This document shows positions 51,406-62,219 of a stretch of DNA of 64,000 nt, piece after piece. Each line of letters begins with the position of its first letter. The stretch's first letter is position 1. The position numbers and the translations under genes were made by a program. Source of the DNA: SHAN690 sp041391765 (GTDB taxonomy: Bacteria; Bacteroidota; Bacteroidia; Flavobacteriales_G; Salibacteraceae); NCBI GenBank assembly GCA_041391765.1, contig JAWKNJ010000019.1, positions 59,784-123,783 on the forward strand, read 5' to 3'. Below the pieces are notes generated by a model. The model made no database searches. It was not told the DNA's origin and worked only from the letters and a program-made list of their open reading frames with translations.

Positions 51406-54365
51406 TGGCAGAAGAGAACGAGAACATAGAAGAAAGGGACGAGGAGTTTAGCCAGCAGGAGGAGCAGCAGGAAGAGCTCGATACGGTCATCCATGTCAGT
51501 GGCATGTACAAGGACTGGTTCTTGGACTATGCTTCTTATGTGATTCTTGAGCGCGCTGTGCCTCACATCAATGATGGTTTGAAGCCCGTTCAACGAAGGA
51601 TCCTTCACTCCATGAAAGAAATGGATGATGGTCGTTACCACAAAGTGGCTAACATCATCGGAAACACGATGAAGTATCACCCGCACGGTGATGCGTCCAT
51701 CGGTGATGCCCTTGTACAAATTGGTCAACGCGAGCTGCTGATCGACTGTCAGGGAAACTGGGGAAACATTCTCACCGGAGACAGCGCGGCCGCACCACGA
51801 TACATTGAAGCACGGCTCACCAAGTTTGCACTTGAGGTGCTCTTTAATGCGAAGACCACCGATTGGCAACTTAGCTATGACGGTCGAAACCGCGAACCGA
51901 TTACCCTTCCTGTCAAGTTTCCATTGCTTCTGGCTTCGGGTGTCGAAGGCATCGCTGTGGGTTTGGCGTGTAAGCTTCTTCCACATAACTTCATCGAGTT
52001 GATTGATGGTTCGATCAGCAATTTGAAAGGGAAGAAAGTCAAGGTTTATCCAGACTTTCCGACAGGTGGCATTGCTGACTTCAGCGAATACAATGACGGT
52101 CTTCGCGGTGGGCGCATCAAGGTGAGGGCGCGCATTTCAGCAGATGATAAGAGAACGCTGCGCATTAGTGAAATTCCATTCGGGACCACGACTTCATCCT
52201 TGATTGAATCCATCCTTAAAGCCAACGACAAGGGTAAAATCAAGATCAGGAAGGTGGAGGACAATACTGCTGAAAATGTGGAAATCCTTGTTCACTTAAA
52301 CGAAAAAGAGTCGCCTGACAAGATGATCGATGCGCTCTATGCGTTCACCGATTGTGAAGTCAGTATTTCGCCCAACTCGTGTGTGATCGAAAACGACAAG
52401 CCGCGCTTTATGGGCGTGAGCGACATTCTTGCGGAGAGCACGGAACAAACCAAAGGCCTACTCAAGCTGGAGCTCGAGATCGAAAAGAGTGAGCTGGAAG
52501 AGAAGTGGCACTTCGCTTCGCTAGAGAAGATTTTCATTGAAAAGCGCATCTATCGCGACATTGAAGAGTGCGAGACCTGGGAAGACATCATCGCCACAAT
52601 ACATACAGGCTTAAAGCCACACATCAAGCACTTGTTGCGAGCGGTGACAGATGATGATGTGGCCAAGCTGACCGAAATCCGCATCAAGCGTATTTCCAAG
52701 TTTGACGGTTATAAGGCCGATGAATACTTGAGCAAGCTCGAAGAAGACATCGCCCAGGTTAAGCATCACTTGGACCACCTGACGGATTATGCCATTGAGT
52801 ATTTCAAGAATTTAAAGAAGAAGTACGCTGAAGGCAGAGAACGCAAGACGGAGATTCGTTCGTTGGAAACCATCGAACGAACGATGGTAGCTGCCAGCAA
52901 TGTCAAGTTGTATGTTGACAGAGCAGAAGGATTCATTGGTCACGGCTTAAAGCGCACCGAAGCAGAGTTCGTTTGTGACGCTTCTGACATTGATGACATT
53001 ATTATCATTCGGAGCGATGGCATCATGATGGTGACTAAGATGGCCGATAAAACCTTTGTAGGTAAGGATATCATTCATGTAGACATCTGGAAGAAGGATG
53101 ATGAACGCACGACCTACAACATGATTTATCAAGATGGACCTGCCGGAAATGTGATGGTCAAGCGATTCAACGTTACGTCAATTGTTCGTGATCGCGAATA
53201 TGACTTGACCAAAGGAACAGCCAAGTCTAAAGTTCTTCATTTGACCGCTAATCCGAACGGTGAAGCCGAGGTGGTTACCGTCCTTCATCGAGCGAAAGCC
53301 AAGATCAAGAAACTTAAGTTCGACTTTGATTTCAGCGAACAAGCTATTAAGGGAAGGGCCGCGGCAGGAAACATCCTGACCAAACACAGCGTGAACCGCA
53401 TTGAGCTGAAGGAGAAGGGTGTATCGACTCTAAGCGCTCGTAAAGTGTGGTTTGATGAATCCATTAGAAGACTCAACTACGAAGAGCGAGGTACGTACTT
53501 GGGAGCATTTGAGGGGGAAGACAGAATCTTGACGGTTATGCAGAGCGGAAGCTATCGTTTAACTGGTATTGACGTGCTCACCAAGTTCGATGACGACATG
53601 ACTCGCATCGAAAAATGGAATCCGAAAAAGCCGATGACCGTGGTTTACCACGATGCGGATAAGGATGATGAATACGTGAAGCGATTCTTAATTGAGGAAA
53701 GTGACAAGCCCGTTCGATTCATCGGTGATAATGAACAAAATTCAATGCTCTTTGTGTCGCTTAATTGGAGACCCCAAGCTCTGTTGAAGTTTGATCAGCG
53801 CAGCAATAAGCGTCATGATGAGAAAATTGACTTGGAGTCATTCATTTCGGTGAAAGGCCTAAAGGCGCTGGGCAATAAACTGAGCAAATTCAAGGTCAAA
53901 ACCATCGAAGAACTGGAGCCATTGCCTTATGAGCCGGTTCACGATAACGATTCTGAGGATGGAGAAGAGGAGCAGATACATACCAATGAATCTCAAGAAC
54001 AAGGAACAAGCGTAGAAGTGAAACCATTAGGCACAAGCACAAAGTCGAATGGAGCTGCAGCTGCGAAATCGACCATTCCACCACTAAAAAAGAAGGAAGG
54101 GCATTGGGATGAGCCGAAAGTTATTGCGGAGGCAGAGGATGTTGTCGTTGAAGAGGCATTACCTGAGTCAGCAGAGCCAGAGGAAGAAGTGGTGGATCAA
54201 CCGGACGAACCCGTGATGGTGGAAGAAAAACAAGAACCGGAGCCTCCAAAAGAATCGGAACAAGAGACTAAAGCGGAGCCTGCGCCACAAAAGCAACCAG
54301 AGCCAAAAGCTGAAAAGAAATCAGATGGTTTTGGTGCAGGAAGCCAGATTACATTGGAGCTTTAA
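51405..54365 (+). CDS. parC: DNA topoisomerase IV subunit A
   Basis: A 986-residue breakage-reunion subunit. An acidic N-terminal tail (about 1-28, rich in Glu and Gln) precedes the core: VPHINDGLKPVQRRILHSM, HPHGDASIGDALV, GNILTGDSAAAPRYIEARL with catalytic Tyr133. A coiled coil covers about 380-480 and the beta-propeller-like C-terminal domain about 500-830. The last 140 residues are low complexity (EEEQ, PEEEVVDQPDEP, EPAPQKQPEPKAEKK), an extended acidic/proline tail. The total length is well above E. coli ParC (752). It forms A2B2 with ParE. The start overlaps the MORN gene stop (TAATG). Confidence 0.94.
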   Translation: MAEENENIEERDEEFSQQEEQQEELDTVIHVSGMYKDWFLDYASYVILERAVPHINDGLKPVQRRILHSMKEMDDGRYHKVANIIGNTMKYHPHGDASIGDALVQIGQRELLIDCQGNWGNILTGDSAAAPRYIEARLTKFALEVLFNAKTTDWQLSYDGRNREPITLPVKFPLLLASGVEGIAVGLACKLLPHNFIELIDGSISNLKGKKVKVYPDFPTGGIADFSEYNDGLRGGRIKVRARISADDKRTLRISEIPFGTTTSSLIESILKANDKGKIKIRKVEDNTAENVEILVHLNEKESPDKMIDALYAFTDCEVSISPNSCVIENDKPRFMGVSDILAESTEQTKGLLKLELEIEKSELEEKWHFASLEKIFIEKRIYRDIEECETWEDIIATIHTGLKPHIKHLLRAVTDDDVAKLTEIRIKRISKFDGYKADEYLSKLEEDIAQVKHHLDHLTDYAIEYFKNLKKKYAEGRERKTEIRSLETIERTMVAASNVKLYVDRAEGFIGHGLKRTEAEFVCDASDIDDIIIIRSDGIMMVTKMADKTFVGKDIIHVDIWKKDDERTTYNMIYQDGPAGNVMVKRFNVTSIVRDREYDLTKGTAKSKVLHLTANPNGEAEVVTVLHRAKAKIKKLKFDFDFSEQAIKGRAAAGNILTKHSVNRIELKEKGVSTLSARKVWFDESIRRLNYEERGTYLGAFEGEDRILTVMQSGSYRLTGIDVLTKFDDDMTRIEKWNPKKPMTVVYHDADKDDEYVKRFLIEESDKPVRFIGDNEQNSMLFVSLNWRPQALLKFDQRSNKRHDEKIDLESFISVKGLKALGNKLSKFKVKTIEELEPLPYEPVHDNDSEDGEEEQIHTNESQEQGTSVEVKPLGTSTKSNGAAAAKSTIPPLKKKEGHWDEPKVIAEAEDVVVEEALPESAEPEEEVVDQPDEPVMVEEKQEPEPPKESEQETKAEPAPQKQPEPKAEKKSDGFGAGSQITLEL

Positions 54366-54386
54366 TTCTGTGCATACATTTACCGT

Positions 54387-55939
54387 ATGCATCATATCAT
54401 AGCTAGCATATTATTCTCTTTTATTGCTACGGGTTTGGTCGGTCAAAACTTCAACATTGATCTTCAAGGCAAAGTGCAATACGATGTTGGAATCAAGCAG
54501 ATATTTGGGGGTATGTGACGAGCAGGGGAATGGAATATAAGCCGGTTGGGACTTTACAATGATGTTTCTGATTGTAAATGTCACTGGATCCTCAAAAAGT
54601 CCTATAGAAGCATTCGTTGTAGAACCGCGAGGCTTCCAGCGTTTGGCGGGATATCAAAACCTGGGGAGAATATGCTTACGTTACATGCGAGTGTGGTCCC
54701 AAGGTTGATGATCATAGACTTGAGCCCATTGCCTGAATCCAACAACCTGAACTATTCTTACTGGATCGGTGATACTGCAATTTTCTATCAGGCACACAAC
54801 CTATTCATTGACGATCATGGAATAGCATACATTTTTGGGTCCGATTTTTTCTGCCGGAGGTGGTGCAATAATGCTTGACCTGAAGATCGATCCAATGAAC
54901 CTCTAACTCTGGGGATTTACGATGAGTAAATTACTTGCAATAATGATGGGGTAGTGAGAAACGGAAAATTTTATTTCGTTTTTGATGGAGAACTTGCAAG
55001 TGGTTGACGTTCAAAAAATAGTATGAACCTAAGAAGGCGGTTGCATCTTGAAAACGCCCGTATTCGATACAACGCTTAAGTTTCTCAATGGGAAGTATGT
55101 GTTTACCACGACGAGGTAAAAAATGGTCGCATCGCAGCCTATGATGCATCAAATATTTTCAACCCATTGAATTGGATAATTGACGAACGACACCTATTAT
55201 CCACAAACACGTGATTGGAAAGACACAGCTTTCTTATCACTTCCTACTATACTTATGGGATCAATATTATTGATGAAGTCGACCGGCAAGAATATGGTAG
55301 AAGTTGGACATTTTGACACCAGTCCGACTATCGATACGAAGGATTCATGGATGCTAAGGAAGGTTTATCCATGGCTGCCCAGTGGCAATATTATTGCATC
55401 CGACATGGAGGAGAATGGCATGTATTCAAGCCTAATTATAGAAGAGCGTGTTACTGGCGGGACAAGTAACTGATCAACAAACTGGTCATGGAATCTTCAT
55501 CCCTGCTGAATTCTGGGTTGGGATACGGCCGAACTATACACGCAAGAGAATACGCCTTGGGTACGCTGGAATTCAGATTAGTGGACGTTGTCTATTCTGC
55601 CGAGAGTTACATTAATCTGGATACTGTTCGGTGGAGTATCTTGAAACAAGGTGACATTAAGGTGAATGCTCATTGAGTAAGGCGGCCAACAGGCCTCAGC
55701 GAGCGTATACAAGAGATGAGTTTATTCTATTTCCAAACCCAACTTTGGTAACTTAGTTGTTCAATGCAGGACGGCATGGATGACTTTGCAATTTGGTTCC
55801 ATGACGGAAAAACGGTTTATCACGGGAGATTTTTGCCGGTTTGTGGAATTTCAAATTGTTGAGCTTGGAACTTATTATCTAGTTGGGTGTCAATGAAGCA
55901 AGTGGCCCTTGGGTTCGAAAAGAAATCTTGGTTCAATAG
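54387..55939 (+). pseudogene. Choice-of-anchor B family surface protein with T9SS domain, heavily frameshifted
   Basis: ATG 54387 opens a signal peptide (MHHIIASILFSFIATGLVGQ) followed by NFNIDLQGKVQYDVG. After that, recognisable family segments jump between frames: DLSPLPESNNLNYSYWIGD and HNLFIDDHGIAYIFGSD (54720-54845), MVEVGHFDTSPT and LPSGNIIASDMEE (55290-55415), and TLGTLEFRLVDVVYSAE (about 55555-55600). A FPNPTLGNLVV type A sorting motif near 55730 runs to VELGTYYL and stop 55937-55939. Order and spacing fit a complete gene of about 500 codons with many small indels. No intact product is possible as written. Sequence error or a decayed gene are both possible. Confidence 0.75.
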
Positions 55940-55987
55940 CAGCGACTATGCTGATCGCTCGTTACTTTTAGTGAACAATTCAATGCC

Positions 55988-56206
55988 ATGAAAAGATTGT
56001 CACTCATCATTGGGGCTTATTTCGTAATTCAAGTTGTCTCCTGCAAACCCGAGTGTAAAGACTGCACCTATTATGAATTGAACGACAACGATTCCATTGT
56101 GTTTCAAGATCCGTTGGACGGTCAATACTGTGGTGATGAAATCAAGGTGATTGAGAAGAAGGAATACCATCCCATTTCCGGCAGCGCATACGTGAAATGT
56201 GAATGA
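55988..56206 (+). CDS. Small lipoprotein, unknown function
   Basis: 72 residues: signal MKRLSLIIGAYFVIQVVSC gives a lipidated Cys19, then KPECKDCTYYELNDND with a C-x2-C pair and a fourth Cys (YCGDEI) and a C-terminal KCE. The cysteine spacing might hold disulfides. No family is recognised. It lies in a short gap between a broken gene and a DUF4153 gene; the frame is intact and the lipobox is good. Confidence 0.6.
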   Translation: MKRLSLIIGAYFVIQVVSCKPECKDCTYYELNDNDSIVFQDPLDGQYCGDEIKVIEKKEYHPISGSAYVKCE

Positions 56207-56277
56207 TTGCGAAAGCTTTAACGTGAGCATAATATTATCAGATAGGTGGCGTTTGGAAGCCAACAAAACCATCCATC

Positions 56278-57783
56278 TTGAAAACACGCAGGCATCTCCT
56301 AGTCATCCTTTTGGCGGCTCTCTCGTTCAGCTACCTGTTCTATCAAAGCAATTCCGGAGTTAATCTTCTCCTTTTTGAGGGTTTACTCGTTCTCTCCATA
56401 CATTTCGCTCACTTGAAAAATAGCTGGTCTCTGTTTAGATGGTTGACCTCCGGTGCATTCTTGTTAACCGCAATAGCTTACCAATTCAATGTATCTGAAT
56501 GGACCTTGTTTGTGAATTTGGTTTCGGGAGTTATGGTAGTTGGCGCAGCACTCGAACCAACTGCTCGATCGTTTTGGACAGTCGCTAGGCTAGGTGCTTT
56601 CAATAGTGTGGCAGCAGGATTTCAGTTTTTGCACGACTTGATAAAAGAGGATGCTTTCAAGGTGCGAGGGATTTCGAAAACTTTGAGGTTCTATTACATG
56701 ATGGCTCCTCTGGCTATCATCGTTTTGTTTGTGTTAATTTATCGTGGTTCCAATCCGGTTTTTGATGGTTACATGGCCGGAATGTTTGATGGTTTAGATC
56801 GGTGGGTAGAGTGGGCATCACAATATCTCAATTGGCAATGGATAGGTGTATTCGTGCTAGGGATGATTATATCCGTGTTGGCGATGGTTCACGTGATTCC
56901 CGTTCGAATAGTAGATTCTGATGCTCTGGCTTCCATGACGATGAAACGAGTGCGTGTGAAGTTCATGCGCGGTGTGAGTTTGATGGTGCTGAAAAACGAG
57001 TGGTTGGCAGGGATGTTCTTGCTAGTGTGTCTCAACCTATTGCTGGCTGTTGTCAATGCCATAGATGTTTATTGGGTATGGTTCAACTTTGAATGGCAAG
57101 GCGAGTATTTGAAACAATTTGTTCACGAGGGAACATACCTGCTCATCCTCAGCATACTTATTTCTGTGGCGATCGTACTTTTTTTCTTTCGGAAAAACCT
57201 GAATTTCTATTCCCGATCCATTTGGCTAAGAAGGCTATGTTATCTCTGGTTGGCTCAAAATATCATTCTTTCAATATCTGTAGTGGTTCGTAATATCCAC
57301 TACATCAATCACTTCGCCTTGGCAAGCAAGCGAATCGGAATATTGTTTTTCCTAGCGCTGGTAATTTTTGGAATTGCAACGGTTTTGATCAAAGTACGTG
57401 ACAAGAAATCAGCCTTTTATCTTTTCCACTGGAACACGCTTTCAGTGTTTGTTGTGGTTGTGATCTCCGCTTTGCCCAACTGGCAACGCATCATCGCCAC
57501 CTATAATTTCAGCCACTACACACAATCATTTCTCCATCTCGATTACCTGGCAAGTTTTGATCCGGAGGCCATACCGTACACAGACTATAGCCTAGAAGAG
57601 CTCCAAACAATGGAAGCATTACAGCGGCAGAAGTTTCCTTTCGAAGAGCGGTATATGACAGCCGAGGAATACCATAACGTTTTGAAAGACAAGAAGACTC
57701 GGTTTCAAGAAAAAATGGAAGGCTCGACATGGAAAGAATGGACCTGGGCAAAGCAAAAGGCCATAGATCACCTGAATCGATAG
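56278..57783 (+). CDS. DUF4153/DUF4173-type polytopic membrane protein
   Basis: A 501-residue protein starting at TTG 56278 (MKTRRHLLVILLAALSFSYLFY), with about ten to eleven hydrophobic helices. YLKQFVHEGTYLLILSILISVAIVLFFFRKNLNF and RRLCYLWLAQNIIL resemble the conserved part of the DUF4153 family. The soluble C-terminal 75 residues (TDYSLEELQTMEALQRQKFPFEERYMTAEEY) are charged. The function is unknown; it is an intact gene between two frameshift-rich stretches. Confidence 0.8.
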   Translation: MKTRRHLLVILLAALSFSYLFYQSNSGVNLLLFEGLLVLSIHFAHLKNSWSLFRWLTSGAFLLTAIAYQFNVSEWTLFVNLVSGVMVVGAALEPTARSFWTVARLGAFNSVAAGFQFLHDLIKEDAFKVRGISKTLRFYYMMAPLAIIVLFVLIYRGSNPVFDGYMAGMFDGLDRWVEWASQYLNWQWIGVFVLGMIISVLAMVHVIPVRIVDSDALASMTMKRVRVKFMRGVSLMVLKNEWLAGMFLLVCLNLLLAVVNAIDVYWVWFNFEWQGEYLKQFVHEGTYLLILSILISVAIVLFFFRKNLNFYSRSIWLRRLCYLWLAQNIILSISVVVRNIHYINHFALASKRIGILFFLALVIFGIATVLIKVRDKKSAFYLFHWNTLSVFVVVVISALPNWQRIIATYNFSHYTQSFLHLDYLASFDPEAIPYTDYSLEELQTMEALQRQKFPFEERYMTAEEYHNVLKDKKTRFQEKMEGSTWKEWTWAKQKAIDHLNR

Positions 57784-57871
57784 CGACACCAACCCTTCGG
57801 TGTTTATCTTCTGCTTGTCATTTTTCCAATTGGGCTGCAACCTGCCTTACATTTGAGGCTCAACCACACCC

Positions 57872-59406
57872 ATGACCGAACGCAAACCGGGATTCATCCT
57901 CTTGTTCAGTTTTCTTTTGTCTTGCAGCCTTGTGGGCTTGGCCCTTGTGTTTCCTGAAGGTGGTGTGGTTTTGCCGTATGGCATGACATTGCGATATCCG
58001 ACCATCAATCACCTGTTGGGTGAGGATAAGGTGGAATATGCAGATATCTCGGAAACGATCAACTTAGCGGATGCGCTTGCAGATGAGGAAGAAGAGATTT
58101 CTGAGACTGTAATTCAGGACACTCTGATCGTCTTGGAACTTGATACGACTGTAGCATCGGTTGACACAACTGAAGTGAAACGGCCATTCATTCCGAAACG
58201 AAAGCCCAAAAAGGTGAACGTGGACAGCCTCAGGGCGGCTGAAAAATATTTACAGCCTATAGAGTTCAAAAACAACGATGCATCTGTGTTGTACAAGTTT
58301 TTTGCAGCCTTGGATGAAGTGGCTTACAAGGGTGGAAAAACCCACGTCATGCACTATGGCGACTCGCAGATCGAAGGTGATCGAATGACCAGTTATATCC
58401 GCGATAAGCTTCAGAAACGCTTTGGTGGATCCGGTGTTGGCTTGTTGCCAGCTAGTAATATCAACACGGTTCCAATCATTGGACACAGTAATTCAGAAAA
58501 TTGGAATCGCTATCCAGGATTCATCTCTGAAGGTGAGAAGGGAGGTACAGACAAGTATGGTGCTTTGTGTTCGTATTCTACATACACCCCTTATCCGAAG
58601 AATGTCGTACTAAATGAGGCGGAGATCATAGTAAAGCTTGGTTGTTACAATGCTGGGGATGCTTGTTCATAACAACTGTAAATCCTTCCAATAATGTTTG
58701 TTCTGTTGAAGACGCAGTAAAGCTTACGTTTCCCGTGGATGACACAGTGTTTAGTGACTACTTCAAAGGACGAAAAGACCTGAACCACATTGCGTTGAGC
58801 TTTAATGCGCCAAGAAAAGATATCGACGATTCGTCAAAGGTGATCCACAGATTTGGTGGTCAGTCTCGAAGGATTGAAATGGAGTTCAGGTGAGCAACGT
58901 GGCCATGCGTGGCAGCTCCGGCACGGTGTTTCACAAGATGGACAACAAGATTTTAGGCGAAATGCTGGCAGAGTTGAATACTACTCTGATCATTCTTCAA
59001 TATGGCGTACGACGCCTTATATGGAGACCAAACAACAGGCAAGTGACTACGGAAATGGTTTTATCGTCAAATCAAGCTTCTACAACTGGTTCGTCTTGAG
59101 CTTCAATCAGCAAAGTAATAATACCCATCGGACATGTCTTAGAAAGAATGGTGAACGCCATGAAACCTATCCACTTTTAAGAAGTTCGATGCTCTCAAAA
59201 GCGCAACACTTAGAGCAGATGCTGGATATTGGGATATGTATGAAGCGGAGGAAGAACCCACATCGTGGTAGAGGTTGATCCACCGTTGGCCATCACAGAC
59301 TACACTCACTTCTACACCGCGTGGTGCACGCATAATCTCTGAATTTTTCTATAAAGCATTGATGATCGAATACGAGGCTTACAATAGCCAAAATCAAGTA
59401 CCGTGA
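57872..59406 (+). pseudogene. SGNH/GDSL-type hydrolase, frameshifted in the second half
   Basis: The first 265 codons are intact: N-terminal TM/signal anchor (GFILLFSFLLSCSLVGLALVF), an acidic linker, then HVMHYGDSQIEGDRMTSYIRDKLQKRFGG, the SGNH block I GDS (catalytic Ser). Beyond about 58660 the sequence continues in other frames: VSNVAMRGSSGTVFHKMDNKILGEMLAELN with block II Gly (58870-58985), YMETKQQASDYGNG, and AITDYTHFTPRGARIISEFFYKALMIEYE with the block V-like His near 59310, ending at TGA 59404-59406. The protein pairs with the SGNH and MBOAT genes downstream as a likely O-acetylation system. At least five indels are needed. Confidence 0.8.
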
Positions 59407-59417
59407 GTGAAAACTGA

Positions 59418-60656
59418 ATGCTCCTATTACTTTCTACATTGATCCACGGTTGGGTTTGGTGGGCAAGTAGACATGGATTCAATTTAGGTTCGTGTCATTC
59501 TTTTGTGAACTATGAGCTTAGAATATGTTCACTGGCGATACATGAGGAGTCCTGTCATGGACAATTATTACATGCAATTCGATCGAATGATGCGCGATCG
59601 AGGAAGGCCAACTCAACATTGTTCATTTTGGAGGTTCACATTCAGGTGGATATCTGGAGCAATTTGTTACGCGAGCGATTGCAACAGATTGACACAAAAG
59701 TTCATGGTGCTAGGTGTTCTATTCCCATTTAAAGCTGCCGAAACCAACAGGCCTTATTCCTACGAAGTGGCATGGACAGGAAAGCGGCAAGGATTCCGAA
59801 GCGCACATAACAAGCACGAAAGTAAGGGGTGCTACCGCATCAATACGGCCACCACGTCTGACACATTAGCTACATTGAAATTCACCTTTCATGGGTCACC
59901 CATTCATGTAAAACAAATGCTTCACATTAATGAGCAACATCTCTGTATCGACCACGAGATGGAGGTGTTGCCAGCATCGCTGGTTAAGCTAGACCGATTT
60001 GGTGACTCATTGAAACACATCATCGTGGAGTTTAACGAGCCGGTTGATTCGATTGAGATTGCATTTCGAAACCCTCATCATCAAGCGATGAATTGCAGTT
60101 TTATGGGTTGATTTCAAAAATGATGATCCGGGAAATGGGTCTATCGAGCAGCATTGGCGTTAATGGTTCTTGACTAGTCATACAAGCGCTGTGAATTGTT
60201 TGAAGATCAATTGGCATTGTTGAATCCTTGACCTTGTCATTATGTCCACCGGCACCAACGACTCATCGGAGCCGCCGGATTATACCGGAAGAATCATATA
60301 AAACGGACTATCGAGCGTTTCTTGAAATGATTCGCAGGGTGAATCCGCAATGCGCTTTCATATTTCATTGCCAAACGATAATTACTCTCAGGCGCAAGGA
60401 TCATAATGATAACCTGCCTTCTACCGGAAAAAGTGATCTAAGAGCTTGCCAATGAGTTTGATGCTCGCGTATGGGATCTTTATGGAATCAAGTGGTGAAA
60501 GTGGTTCAGCGAAAGTTTGGAGAGATGCGGCGATGAACCTGACTTGGCGCATTTCACTCAATACGGGCTATTTATTGAAAGGCGACTTGTTCTACAAGGC
60601 ATTCACAGGAGGATTATTTGAGGTATAACAATCAGCATCCCATCTGGAACGAATAA
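59418..60656 (+). pseudogene. Second SGNH/GDSL-type hydrolase, frameshifted
   Basis: The reading jumps between frames, but homologous blocks are visible. IHIQVDIWSNLLRERLQQ (about 59640-59690) and PFKAAETNRPYSYEVAWTGK (59728-59785) are followed by a carbohydrate-binding-like stretch, ATTSDTLATLKFTFHGSPIHVKQML. Block III SIGTNDSSEPPDY lies near 60240-60280, read across frames. ELANEFDARVWDLYG and VWRDAG precede the C-terminal DLAHFTQYGYLLKGDLFYKAF with the catalytic Asp/His, and then RYNNQHPIWNE with stop at 60654-60656. The start near 59418 is uncertain. It lies between another SGNH gene and MBOAT, a usual Bacteroidota arrangement. Confidence 0.72.
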
Positions 60657-60688
60657 TCGACATATTTCAATTCTCGGATAAGCACCCA

Positions 60689-62164
60689 ATGATCTTCTAC
60701 CGGTCTTGATTTCTGGTGTTTTTCTTCGCGGTCTATGCCGGATTTGCCTTGGTAGCAAGGTGGCATTGAGAAATGCGTTTCTCATGATGGCGAGCTTCTT
60801 CTTTTATTACAAGACCAGCGGCACTTTTTTGCTACTTCTGGTGTTTTCAATTCTGTTTTCTTATAGCATAGGATGGCTTATGCCACGAACGAAAGATCCG
60901 CTTGATCGAAAGGTACTGCTGGGGTTGAGCATCACTGTACACCTGTTTTTTCTGTGCCATTTCAATACGTGGGCTTATACTTCTTCGCGGATGTATATAA
61001 TGACTTCACAGGCGACTGAATTCATCCATATTTAATCCTCTGGCGCTGCTCGGAAATGCGATGACCGGAAGTGACTATTTCAGTGTCGATCAGATTTTAC
61101 TGCCGGTCGGTATATCCTTTTTCACGTTTCAGATCATCACCTATGTGGTAGATATTTATCGCAGAACACTAGAACCGGTTAAGTCTGTTTTGGATTACGC
61201 GTTTTATGTTTCGTTTTTTCCTCAGTTGGTTGCAGGACCAATTGTTAGAGCCGCTGATTTTATCCCGCAACTCTATAAAAAGAGTCTTTTGACCAAGGCT
61301 GAGTTCGGCTTGGCGCTCTTCCTGATTCTCAAAGGCTTGTTCAAGAAGATTTTCATTGGCGATTACATGGCAGTTAATTTCATTGATCGCGTGTTTGCCA
61401 ATCCATTGAGTTACACCGGACTTGAGAATGTCACAGCGTTGATTGCCTATTCATTGCAGGTTTATGTTGACTTCAGTGGCTACACCGATATTGCGATTGG
61501 TCTTTCGCTGATGATGGGATTCAGACTGAAAGAGAACTTCAATTCACCCTACAAGGCGGTGAGTGTTGGTGATTTCTGGCGCAGGTGGCACATTTCCCTG
61601 AGTACATTCCTGAAGGATTACCTCTACATACCTCTGGGCGGAAATAAAAAAGGAACGTTACGTACCAACGTCAACTTAATGATTACCATGCTATTAGGGG
61701 GGCTTTGGCATGGAGCAAGTTGGAACTTTATTATCTGGGGTGGGATCAATGGGGTAGGGCTCTTGGTTTACAAAGCCTGGAAGAAGATCAGCCCCTATGA
61801 GGACTCTAAAGATTGGGTCATAAGGGCGTGGAGAATTGCAATCACGTTTTCATTCATCACATTCACACGGTTGTGGTTTAGAGCTCCAAATACTGCAACG
61901 GTCAACAATTTTGCCCATCAGGTGATCTCAAATTTTGGATGGGAAATAGCCCTTGATTTTGCAACGGGGTTCAGATATGTATTGCTGGTGATGGCATTGG
62001 GCTTTATCACCCACTGGATAGGCTCTGAGTTCAAGGCTAAGTGGCGAGATCGTTTTGCGAACGCACATCCTGTTATTCAGGGAATGATCAGTTTGCTGGT
62101 GATCTTCGTGATCTATCAGAGCATCTCTGCTGAGGCCCAGCCTTTTATTTATTTCCAGTTTTAG
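60689..62164 (+). pseudogene. MBOAT family O-acyltransferase (AlgI-like), frameshifted at the N-terminus
   Basis: The C-terminal 367 codons (61061-62164) are one clean frame: LLPVGISFFTFQIITYVVDIYRRTLEPV, FPQLVAGPIVRAADFIPQL, DFSGYTDIAIGLSLMMGF, NFNSPYKAVSVGDFWRRWHISLSTFLKDYLYIPLGGN and the catalytic His in LGGLWHGASWNFIIWGG. The first part (LFFAVYAGFALV, LRNAFLMMASFFFYYKTSGTFLLLL) is in other frames between 60689 and 61035, and an in-frame TGA at 60707 plus two indels disrupt it. It transfers acetyl groups across the inner membrane to the SGNH partner for exopolysaccharide acetylation (as with AlgI/J/X). The membrane-catalytic half is intact. Confidence 0.88.
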
Positions 62165-62170
62165 GGCATA

Positions 62171-62199
62171 AAAAAAGCCCTCCAAATGGAGGGCTTTTT
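62171..62199 (+). terminator. Hairpin terminator after MBOAT, bidirectional
   Basis: GCCCTCC (62177-62183), loop AAAT, GGAGGGC (62188-62194), then T5; an A6 run precedes, so the minus-strand gene stopping at 62220 can also use it. Confidence 0.88.
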
Positions 62200-62219
62200 G
62201 ACAGTAGCAATTCCGCTAA

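Noticed and set aside
52000..54365. Selenocysteine or readthrough codons in the frameshifted genes as programmed recoding
   Set aside because: Each broken gene needs several indels in both directions without slippery sites, which does not fit programmed frameshifting.
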